A stretch of 64,000 nt of DNA from AV40 sp963817335 (GTDB lineage Bacteria > Verrucomicrobiota > Verrucomicrobiia > Chthoniobacterales > UBA10450): the NCBI GenBank assembly GCA_963817335.1, contig CAWFNX010000004.1, positions 1-64,000 on the forward strand. The letters run 5' to 3'. The position numbers were made by a program, and so were the translations under genes. Shown one piece after another: positions 40,501-47,549 of the stretch. Positions within the stretch are counted from its first letter, which is position 1, and every line of letters begins with the position of its first letter. The notes below the pieces were generated by a model, which ran no database searches, was not told where the DNA came from, and worked only from the letters and a program-made list of their open reading frames with translations.

Positions 40501-41031
40501 TTGGCCATGAAAGCGCGCGCAGCCCTTCCCGACGATCCCGAGCTGGCGCGAACGCTGGCCGAGGTCAACTTCAAGCGCAAAGAATTCCGGTACGCAATTC
40601 AGCTATTTCAGGAAAGCGCTCGCAGAGGTCCGTTGCCGGCAAAGGATCTTTATTATCTCGGAATGGCCCAGCTCCAAACCGGCGACGACAGAAACGGTCG
40701 TGGAAGCCTACAACAAGCGTTAACTGCTGGTCTGCAGGATCCGCTGGCGCAAGAGGCAAAACGTCGGCTCGCAGAAAAGCACACCCGCCAAATGACCGGC
40801 CGTGCCCTCGATCGTGAGTTCCGATCTTGTCGCCAATTTCCGAGTCGGCGCTTGCTATCCGCCCATCGATGCCTGGCTGCGATCACAGATATTTCCAGCG
40901 GCCTCAGGGGTAATTGGTTGCGGATGTTTAGGAATGTAAAAAGCGCCTGTTTTGTCGGCTTTACCGACAATCCGAATATCTACCTTGAAATCAACGACTT
41001 ATATGCGAATCGCGGTCAAGATTTCAGTTGA
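37575..41031 (+). CDS. prsT: PEP-CTERM-system TPR lipoprotein PrsT, frameshifted near 38384
   Basis: A large tetratricopeptide protein of about 1,150 residues. The N-terminus IPAITAISLVAMTIGGCHLP has a good lipobox (IGGC), so it is probably a lipoprotein facing the periplasm. At least twenty TPR units follow, for example FKAGEYDKAKIEYLNLLRLD and AYLKMGDTSQAAAELEKAIA. The first frame stops at 38426; from about 38384 the next frame reads ILAQIAFAQKNYDESLSLLE, a clean TPR, so one extra base explains the split. Residues after RRLAEKH (about 40,785 onward) do not look like TPR and may come from a second indel near the 3' end. It follows prsR as in other PrsKRT loci. Confidence 0.85.
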
Positions 41032-41136
41032 TTTGTCGGAAATCCTTACGATTTCTCATCCGTGGTGAAATTGACAACGTGCTTTCCGTAACTTTAACTT
41101 CCTCAATATCAACGTTTTATGATGTATCCCTTCTGT

Positions 41137-41154
41137 TTGGCATCAGGCATGCTA
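41137..41154 (+). promoter_or_regulatory. Candidate sigma-54 promoter (-24/-12) before the first cargo gene
   Basis: The sequence TTGGCATCAGGCATGCTA has the -24 GG at 41139-41140 and the -12 GC at 41151-41152, exactly ten bases apart, with CA after GG and TA after GC, close to the consensus TTGGCACG-N4-TTGCW. It lies about 60 bases before the ATG at 41215, and PrsR, a sigma-54 activator, is encoded 4 kb upstream. A clear AAGGAAG ribosome-binding site follows. Confidence 0.5.
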
Positions 41155-41214
41155 ACAGGTGTTGACTCGAGAGAAGAAATTTCGCTAAGCACTAGACAAG
41201 GAAGACAACAAACT

Positions 41215-41797
41215 ATGAAAAACCCACTTAAGATAATGTTGGCAGTAATTGCGATGGGCCTCCTGATTGGCACGTCGGCCCAAGCGGTAATGATTTCCTC
41301 GGGAAGCCGGCTGGATATCGGAGTCTCCCAAGTTACTCTCGATACAGGCAATCTGGATACAGCTAACGCTGTTACGAACTGGGGTACCGCCCTGGTTACT
41401 TTGGCCAGCGGCGATTTCTCTTCGGTGCCTTTGCTTAGCGCGGCTACGATGGCCACGCCTTGGACCTTTGTTAATGCGACCCCCAACCTCTGGTCAGTTG
41501 GTGGTTTTTCGTTCAGTTTAGATGCTGGTGCCGTCATTAGTCGAACTCCGCCGCCGCCCGGAAGTAACTTTTTGAACGTCAGTGGGACGGGAACAATAAC
41601 TGGCATCGGCTTCGACCCAACGCCGGGCGTGTGGAGTTTCACCGCAACAGTCCGCAAACGGAGGGCCGCAGAGTTCGTTTACCTTCACAGCCGACACAGC
41701 TGCTCAGGGCGTTCCGGATGGAGGGACTACAGTCGCTTTGCTTGGTGTCGCGTTGGCTGGGTTGGAAGGTGCCCGAAGAATTCTGCGCCGTCGCTAA
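41215..41797 (+). CDS. VPDSG-CTERM-type exosortase cargo protein, frameshifted near 41650
   Basis: A secreted protein of about 193 residues with signal peptide MKNPLKIMLAVIAMGLLIG and a cut after AQA. The mature part (LDIGVSQVTLDTGNLDTAN, FDPTPGVWSF) is paralogous to the next gene. The start frame continues into non-homologous sequence, but from about 41655 the next frame reads SSFTFTADTAAQGVPDGG and then TTVALLGVALAGLEGARR, ending in ILRRR and a stop at 41797. This is a complete VPDSG-type sorting tail: motif, hydrophobic helix, basic end. The start ATG 41215 has AAGGAAG upstream. The function of the mature domain is unknown. Confidence 0.8.
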
Positions 41798-41840
41798 AAA
41801 GGTGTAGCCAGTAGAAACATAAAAGTGTTATAAAAATAGA

Positions 41841-42443
41841 ATGAAAATAATTTCGGCAGTCGCGGCAGTTGTTCTGTTAAGTTGCTCACTTTGTCTGCAA
41901 ACTCAAGGCGGCCAAATCAGTGGAGATATCACTTTCGATGTCGGAAACGTGACGTTTAACGACGTCGGGGGTAATCCAACGACCAGCTTGGCGAATGCCG
42001 CTCAGGTTTCCTCATGGAATAATGCAAGAGTTACTTCCGCCACCGGCGATTTTGCGACGTTTGTAACATTCTTGGATTCGGTGACGTTGACAGCGCCTTG
42101 GATTTTCAATCCTTCCACGATGACGACCCCGCTCTGGACGGTTGATGGTTTTAGCTTTGCCTTGACTTCAGCGACGATCACCAGTCAACCGGCCGATGGC
42201 TCGCACCTGAACATTAGTGGCATAGGAACAATTACCTCAACTAACGACAGCTTCGATCCAACGCCTGGCAAATGGACCTTCAGTATACCGAGTGCGGGAG
42301 CGGGCTCACCGTTTACCTTTATTTCTGATACCGCGACGGCAGTCCCGGAGCCGAGTACATGGATAGCGGCCGCACTTGCAGGATCCGTTGCGCTTTACAG
42401 CCAAAGACGAAGACTTTCGCGTGTGATGATGCGCGTCGGATAA
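41841..42443 (+). CDS. PEP-CTERM exosortase cargo protein
   Basis: A 200-residue secreted protein. The signal peptide is MKIISAVAAVVLLSCSLCLQ. The mature region has SGDITFDVGNVTFNDVGGNP and FDPTPGKWTFSIPSAG, and the C-terminus is AVPEPSTWIAAALAGSVALY followed by a basic end, a textbook PEP-CTERM signal. It is about 40 percent similar by eye to the preceding protein, which instead bears a VPDGG tail. The two genes are only 44 bases apart and probably arose by duplication with exchange of the sorting tail. Confidence 0.88.
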   Translation: MKIISAVAAVVLLSCSLCLQTQGGQISGDITFDVGNVTFNDVGGNPTTSLANAAQVSSWNNARVTSATGDFATFVTFLDSVTLTAPWIFNPSTMTTPLWTVDGFSFALTSATITSQPADGSHLNISGIGTITSTNDSFDPTPGKWTFSIPSAGAGSPFTFISDTATAVPEPSTWIAAALAGSVALYSQRRRLSRVMMRVG

Positions 42444-42588
42444 ACCTTCGTGAAAACGGCCCGGTGGAAAATCCTGCCTAACAAGCATGATGCCGGCCGT
42501 TGCGGAGACGATTCGAGCGCCATTGCAAAGCTTGGGAAACTCGCGCTAATACGGCGGCGAAGAGGCGAGGAGGAAAAAGGGTCGAAAG

Positions 42589-43452
42589 ATGTCGCGAACT
42601 GAATTCAAGTTCCCAAAGATTCTCCTAATCGTTGCCGCTGGATTGCTTGGGCTCGCCACTGCGCCATCGGTTCATGCGATCTCCTCATTGTATCTAAGTG
42701 ACAGTGGATCCGGCGGCGGGGGCGGTCTGAGCAGGTCAACTCCAACTCCTACGCCACCTCCTTCAACTCCTACTCCACCGCCTGCTACTCCACCGCCTGC
42801 TACCCCACCGCCTGCTACCCCGCCGCCTGCTACTCCACCGCCTGCTACTCCACCGCCTTCTACTAGCTCCAAATTGATTCTGAGTGATGGCACGAATGCC
42901 CTAACACTGACCAGTGGTTCGAGTGGAATTACGTTTAATGGAACGCTGGGAAATTTTTCCCTTAATATTACAAGCGGCCTGGCGACGGGCGACGCGCTGT
43001 TGCCGACACTGAACGTTAACTCGATAACTTTTAACGGTCGGGGCACTGGGACATTGACGATCGCGTTTTCAGGAACGTCATTTGGCACTCTTGCCGGTAG
43101 TGTTGCTTCTCAGATCAGCGGGCTAACCGCAGGGACGGTCTCGTATTCAACATTTGCGGACGCTAGCAACAATCTGTTTGGCCTGAGCACGCCTTTAGGT
43201 AATGGCGGGTCTTTCAGTGGCGGCACTTTCTCCGGCAGCGCGTCGGCAACTTACCCCATACCGGGGCCGTTTTCGCTGACAGAGATGATTGTTATCTCTG
43301 AAAGCGCGTATGGTACGACCAGCTTTGCCACCTCGCTTACGGATCCGGTGAACGTTGCCGTGTCAGTCGCGGATAGCGGTTCGACGGTGACGCTTCTCGG
43401 GTTGGCGCTTGCAGGAATTGGCCTTGCCCGGCGGAAGCTGGCCGCGCGTTAG
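42589..43452 (+). CDS. VPDSG-CTERM-type cargo protein with proline-rich repeats
   Basis: A 287-residue secreted protein. Signal peptide FPKILLIVAAGLLGLATA ends at VHA. A glycine-rich stretch and a proline-rich repeat region (five PPPAT units flanked by PPPST) lead to a beta-rich domain of about 150 residues. The C-terminus VADSGSTVTLLGLALAG plus GLARRKLAAR is a VPDSG-type sorting signal in which the first proline is alanine. The proline repeat could span the cell-wall or capsule layer. A GAGGAGG-like ribosome-binding site lies before ATG 42589. Confidence 0.85.
   Translation: MSRTEFKFPKILLIVAAGLLGLATAPSVHAISSLYLSDSGSGGGGGLSRSTPTPTPPPSTPTPPPATPPPATPPPATPPPATPPPATPPPSTSSKLILSDGTNALTLTSGSSGITFNGTLGNFSLNITSGLATGDALLPTLNVNSITFNGRGTGTLTIAFSGTSFGTLAGSVASQISGLTAGTVSYSTFADASNNLFGLSTPLGNGGSFSGGTFSGSASATYPIPGPFSLTEMIVISESAYGTTSFATSLTDPVNVAVSVADSGSTVTLLGLALAGIGLARRKLAAR
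42775..42855 (+). repeat. Tandem 15-base repeat coding (PPPAT)n
   Basis: Five near-identical units of CCACCGCCTGCTACT/C encode the PPPAT pentapeptides of the VADSG cargo protein. Unit number may vary between strains by slippage. Confidence 0.85.
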
Positions 43453-43677
43453 GCTTAACTTTCCGGCGTGAAATCTCGCCATGTTGCGAACAATCTTTGC
43501 TGAAAGTTCGTTCCGAATTGTCCTTAGCTGTCCGCGTCTAAAGGCCAGCGAGCGCCAGCAAATTCTCGCGCGGCCGGCTGTTTTGCGATTTCGAACGACC
43601 AAGCTGGAGATTTTTAAACCTTGAAAAGCCCCAATGCATCGTTAGGCTTCGGCGCCGGCGGTCGGATCCGGCTGACC

Positions 43678-44226
43678 ATGACGCGTTCACGAACGGAACT
43701 CGCAATTTCAGACGCACCACTTTGGTTTTGTGTCCGGACGCTCCCTAAGCATGAGCACGTCGCAGCCACTGCATTGCGGCGGCAACTCAAGCTGGAATGC
43801 TGCTCGCCGCGACTGCGCTATCGCAAAATGACTCGGCGTGGAGCGGTTTGGTTTGTCGAAGCGATGTTCCCTGGATATCTCTTCGCCGAGTTTATCTATC
43901 CCGAGTTGCACAGACGTGTCGAACATTTGCCCGGAATCCAGGGCCTGGTCGAGTTCGGCGATTATGTGGCGACGATCGATGGCGATACAATCCTCGCCTT
44001 ACAACAACAAGCAGGTGAAGAGGAGACCGTAACGATAGATCCCGACATAAAGGTTGGCCAGTCAGTGCGAATTGCTGAAGGTCCGCTGCGCGGATTGGAA
44101 GCCATTGTTACCCGGGTGTTGCCAGCCGGGGAACGAATCAAAGTTCTCCTCGAGTTGCTGGGCGGCCCGGTGGAAGCGGAAGTTGCGATGCCCAAGGTTT
44201 TGCCGATCGGACGTCCTCGACTCTAA
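43678..44226 (+). CDS. NusG/RfaH-type specialised transcription antiterminator
   Basis: A NusG paralogue of 182 residues. The NGN domain opens with PLWFCVRTLPKHEHVAATAL and includes WFVEAMFPGYLFAEFI, matching the WY...G.E/MFPGYLF pattern of RfaH, UpxY and LoaP proteins. A KOW domain follows (KVGQSVRIAEGPLRGLEAIV). The ATG at 43678 is used since the domain begins a few residues after it; TTG 43621 is possible. Such proteins allow RNA polymerase to read through long polysaccharide operons, so it may act on the glycan gene clusters of this region. It has a 225-base leader in which no clear ops-like element was recognised. Confidence 0.88.
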   Translation: MTRSRTELAISDAPLWFCVRTLPKHEHVAATALRRQLKLECCSPRLRYRKMTRRGAVWFVEAMFPGYLFAEFIYPELHRRVEHLPGIQGLVEFGDYVATIDGDTILALQQQAGEEETVTIDPDIKVGQSVRIAEGPLRGLEAIVTRVLPAGERIKVLLELLGGPVEAEVAMPKVLPIGRPRL

Positions 44227-44389
44227 GCCGGTCCGGCGAAAGAGACTTGTCTCAGCGGTGTGTTCAAAATTCTGACACATTGTACGATAATCGAGAACTC
44301 CCAAATCTTCGGGCTGGCCATCTTCTACCACATCTTGGGCTCGGGGGCTCCGCTTGCCACTAGGCATATGTTATGCTCAGTTAATAGAC

Positions 44390-44617
44390 ATGTTTTGGCT
44401 GTTCGGGCTGATAGCTGCGGCTTGTAGTTCGTTGTTTATCATAATCAATGGTCTGCGCAACGCTCCGGAAGCTTTCGAGGGTGAAGATGGTTTGCACATT
44501 TTGAAATCGCGACCAACCCGAGCCGGGATTCTGCGAGGCAAGAAATCCCCCATAGGCTACCGGACCCCCGGCCAAAAGGCGACGCCAAGCTTGCGATCCT
44601 CTGTCTCTCGGTCGTGA
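44390..44617 (+). CDS. Possible small membrane protein
   Basis: A 75-residue open frame beginning with a clear transmembrane helix, MFWLFGLIAAACSSLFIIIN, then a short acidic-to-basic tail (GLRNAPEAFEGEDGLHILKS). The helix makes it more protein-like than other frames in this gap. The last 20 residues run into sequence resembling the repeat region, so the real end may be earlier. No family was recognised. Confidence 0.4.
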   Translation: MFWLFGLIAAACSSLFIIINGLRNAPEAFEGEDGLHILKSRPTRAGILRGKKSPIGYRTPGQKATPSLRSSVSRS

Positions 44618-44639
44618 CCAATTATTACGGCCGGCTTTG

Positions 44640-45250
44640 GCTCGGATCATCGCAGATTGCGGCTCGCTGACTTCCGATCGTCCTTCCGCATTCGCCATTC
44701 GCAATTGGCTTCAATCTGACTTCTCCGACCTCTGGTTTTGGTCCAAGGGCTAAGCAAGCGACCGTATGCGACGCGTTCGGAGACAATCCATCGCGGACGT
44801 GAATCAAAAATCGGCCTGCGAATTTTCGGTTCAAGTGGGTGGAGATCAGAAGTCAGAGATCGGAAACACTTCGTCGATTCAAGCGTCTTATCGTGTTGCG
44901 TCAGCCCGCGATCGTCATCCGATGAAGAAGTGCCTTCCGCCATTCCCAGTTCTGCGCGAGGGCGGTTCTGACTTTTGATCTCTGTCAGCTGATTCAGCAT
45001 TTCAGCAATTCGCAATGTGGCTTCAGTCCGACTTCCGACGTCTGTCCTCTGACTTCCGGTAGGGCCTTTCCGGCTGCAAAGAGCCAAGCGGCAAGTGCCA
45101 AGAGCGCGAAGAGCAAAGATGCGCAAGAGCACAGAGCCCTCCGACTTCTGAATGCCGACCTCCGACTTCTGACTTCTGATCTCTGATCCTCACCTGATTG
45201 CAATTCGCATTCGCAATTCGCAATGTGGCTTCAATCTGACCCCTGCTTTT
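44640..45250. repeat. Mosaic of heptamer and interspersed repeats in a gene-free stretch
   Basis: The gap between the NusG-like gene and the next cargo gene holds heptamer tracts in both orientations (for example 44840-44866 and 45140-45190) and three copies of ATTCGCAATGTGGCTTCA-type units (44697, 45008, 45216). It also holds an inverted copy (45048-45096) of an element found at 47418-47468. Apart from the small ORF at 44390 I see no gene here. Confidence 0.75.
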
Positions 45251-45350
45251 AGGCCTTCAATTCCTCAAATTTTCAAATAGTGAAGTCGAGCGAAGACGGG
45301 GTGCCGCGCCGCAGACTGTTTGGTTGATGTAACTACTTGAGGCCCTGAGG

Positions 45351-45373
45351 GTTATAATTTACATAATTATAAC
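45351..45373. promoter_or_regulatory. Perfect 9-base AT-rich inverted repeat followed by T6
   Basis: GTTATAATT-TACAT-AATTATAAC followed by GTTTTTTCC. It lies about 100 bases before the next cargo gene and after a long non-coding stretch. It may be an operator or an AT-rich terminator. The site GGTGCACC, also palindromic, lies at about 45436. Confidence 0.4.
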
Positions 45374-45473
45374 GTTTTTTCCTCGACAAAACGACCCAAA
45401 TTTGTTCTCATCGCGCACACTAAATATTGGAACACGGTGCACCCCCTTAAAATGAAATTGAGACTTCACTTCT

Positions 45474-46768
45474 GTGACCCCAGCGACCCGAAAATCATCG
45501 CACTGCCGGGCGCATTTTTTTGCGGCGCCACTAATTCTGGCTTTGATTTTTTGCGGCGCAAATTTTGCCCTCGCACAAACAGTTGCGTTCGGCGGGGGCG
45601 GGGGTGGCAATCCCAACGACTTCAATTACCAGACCGATCAAACCGGCAATAAAAACGAACAACACAAACCGAAACCGAAGGTGACTCCGACGCCCGCTCC
45701 CGATCCGACATGGAACGGCGCGAGCAGTCCATCGACTGTCAACTGGAGCGTCAGGCGGCGCCACCGGGAATTGGAGCGGAGCAGCGGCACCAACGAGTTC
45801 GACCACCACGGATGTGGTCTTCGCAGGTACTACTAATACGGGAACGGCTGGCACACCTTTGAATCAGGACATCGCTACCCCGATGACTCTACGTAGCATC
45901 ACTTTCGATGCAACAGCAGGAAATTTCTTCTTGGGCGGCGGTCAGATTGGGACCACCAATGGCAACACTCTTACAATCACACAAAGTTCATCGAATTCTC
46001 AAAACATTGCCAATGCGATCACCAATACTCAGACGACCGCAAGCGGCACAGCAACGCTGGCGCTCGCCGGCAGCGGTACGGGCGTTGTGACCTTGAGCGG
46101 CGTAATCTCCAATTCAACGCACGCCGTTGACGTCGTAGCCGTGACTAAGACCGGCACAGGTACCTTTGTCCTGAGCGGTGCTAACACTTATGGCGGCGGC
46201 ACAACTGTCAGCGGCGGAACACTGCTGGTAAATAACGCGAGCGGCTCCGGCACTGGCACGGGGAGTGTCACGGTAAACAATTCCGGTACGGTACTGGGCG
46301 GCACGGGGACCATCAGTGGAGCTGTGACGGTTAATGGTCCAGCCACAATAACAGCCGCAACTAACGGAACCACTGGCGCGTTGACACTGTCAGGCGGCCT
46401 CACGATGACAGGCACAAGTGGCAACCTCGCAACCTACCTGGTGGATCTCACATCCCTCACTAGTGACAAATTGGCGATCACGGGCAATCTCAATTTGACT
46501 CAACGCGTTCGATCAAATCTCATTCCAAGGAACTACCGGTGCCTCTAGTTATATCTTGGCGACATATACCGGCACTCTAAGCGGCACTTTCGATACAGTC
46601 ACCGGCTTGCCGAGTGGCTATTTCCTTATGTACAACGCTGCCGGTAAAGATATTGAGCTAGACGTGGTTCCCGAGCCCAGCACGTGGCTGGCTGCTGCAC
46701 TTGCCCTTGGCTCTCTGCTCGCGACCCAGCGGCGGCAGCTTGCGCGTTTGCTCAAGCAACACGCATAA
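45474..46768 (+). CDS. Autotransporter-type beta-strand-repeat protein with PEP-CTERM tail, two frameshifts
   Basis: A secreted cargo protein of about 430 residues. The N-terminal signal is FFAAPLILALIFCGANFALA. The middle carries beta-strand repeats typical of passenger domains (VTKTGTGTFVLSGANTYGGG, TTVSGGTLLVNNASGSGTGT). The tail is VVPEPSTWLAAALALGSLL followed by a basic end. The three segments lie in three frames. Near 45755 one extra base restores GGATGNWSGAAAPTSSTTT; near 46505 another restores FDQISFQGTTGASSYILATY. The GTG at 45474 is used because it begins just before the signal peptide. The final residues LLKQHA are encoded by a sequence that is repeated 577 bases downstream. Confidence 0.8.
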
Positions 46769-46778
46769 GGCGGAAGTC
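46748..46778 (+). repeat. Left copy of a direct repeat flanking a toxin-antitoxin pair
   Basis: TTGCTCAAGCAACACG followed by CATAAGGCGGAAGTC. It matches 47325-47356 with one single-base indel. It overlaps the 3' end of the PEP-CTERM gene, and the core TTGCT-CA-AGCAA is self-complementary. Confidence 0.8.
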
Positions 46779-46833
46779 GGGAGGTCAGAGGTCGCGCGTT
46801 GACTAGACGTGGCGCCGGTGACACATTTCGCTA

Positions 46834-47067
46834 ATGAGCAGCACGCAGCTGAATAATGCTGTCGCGAAACTTGGAAAGCTCTCCGAAGCGCGGGTGAAGC
46901 GAGTAGTATCGTTGATCGAAGACCTGGCAGAGCTCGAAGCGTTGGAGACAACGGCCGACTTGGCTGCTGCGCGTGCGGCACTGGGTGAAGCAGAAAAGCC
47001 TCTACCGTGGGAAGAGGTGAAAGCGAAACTCGATGCCCAATTCGGTCTTTCTCAGCCGACGAGCTGA
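46834..47067 (+). CDS. Antitoxin-like small protein of a RelE/ParE module
   Basis: A 77-residue, mainly helical protein (AVAKLGKLSEARVKRVVSLI, then a long Glu/Ala-rich helix) with a C-terminal region typical of antitoxins that wrap around a RelE/ParE toxin. Its 3' end overlaps the toxin gene by 35 bases in another frame, which is the usual coupling for such pairs. DNA binding and self-repression are expected but no operator was identified. It lies between two direct repeats. Confidence 0.68.
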   Translation: MSSTQLNNAVAKLGKLSEARVKRVVSLIEDLAELEALETTADLAAARAALGEAEKPLPWEEVKAKLDAQFGLSQPTS

Positions 47068-47299
47068 GAAGTTTTTGACAACACTGCGCGATGTCGCGCT
47101 TTATGGCCGGCTGCGAGCCGCAATTGACGCTCTGGCGGAGGACGCTCGGCCTTCGGGTTGCGTTAAGCTGGCGGGAGCGCCTGATCTTTATCGAATCCGA
47201 GTTGGCGATTATCGTATCGTGTACCAAGTGCAAGACACCGAGCAAATCGTGCTTGTCCTATCGATCGGCCATCGGCGAGAAATTTATCGGCGCAGTTGA
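47033..47299 (+). CDS. RelE/ParE-family toxin
   Basis: An 88-residue protein with the ParE/RelE fold pattern: VFLSRRAEKFLTTL, LAGAPDLYRIRVGDYRIVYQ and VLVLSIGHRREIYRR. The RIRVGDYRIVY and GHR..IYR blocks are the usual core strands and C-terminal basic residues. RelE members cut mRNA in the ribosome and ParE members inhibit gyrase; sequence alone does not decide between them. The overlap with the upstream small protein marks it as a toxin-antitoxin pair. Confidence 0.85.
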   Translation: MPNSVFLSRRAEKFLTTLRDVALYGRLRAAIDALAEDARPSGCVKLAGAPDLYRIRVGDYRIVYQVQDTEQIVLVLSIGHRREIYRRS

Positions 47300-47324
47300 T
47301 TATCCGCGCCGGCATCTTATGCGG

Positions 47325-47356
47325 TTGCTCAAGCAACACGCCATAAGGCGGAAGTC
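47325..47356 (+). repeat. Right copy of the direct repeat flanking the toxin-antitoxin pair
   Basis: TTGCTCAAGCAACACGCC followed by ATAAGGCGGAAGTC. Together with the preceding CTTATGCGG it can form a longer hairpin (CTTATG...CATAAG). The DNA beyond it (47357-47500) carries more heptamer units and a + strand copy (47418-47468) of the element found inverted at 45048. Confidence 0.8.
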
Positions 47357-47549
47357 CCGCCACGGCGGGCAGGCTTCAGTCGGAAGTCAGATCTTGGCTC
47401 GTTCGCGCTAGCTTTGCGCTTGCCCCTTGGCCCTTTGCAGCCGGAAAGGCCCCTAGCGGAAATCAGAAGTCAGAAGTCGGAAGTCTGCTGCCGACCCGCC
47501 TTCGCCCAGCTCCGGCGTGGCAGGCACGGCCGCCGCTACAGCCAGCGCG

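Noticed and set aside
42775..42855. Tandem 15-base repeats considered as a CRISPR or minisatellite
   Set aside because: They are in frame within a cargo protein gene and encode PPPAT pentapeptides, with no spacers.
42672..43088. Minus-strand frame of 138 residues with Gly-Val repeats
   Set aside because: It is the shadow of the proline-rich cargo gene on the + strand.
44640..45250. Regularly spaced repeats considered as a CRISPR array
   Set aside because: Units are 7 bases and contiguous or degenerate, without 25-40 base spacers of constant length, and no cas gene is present.
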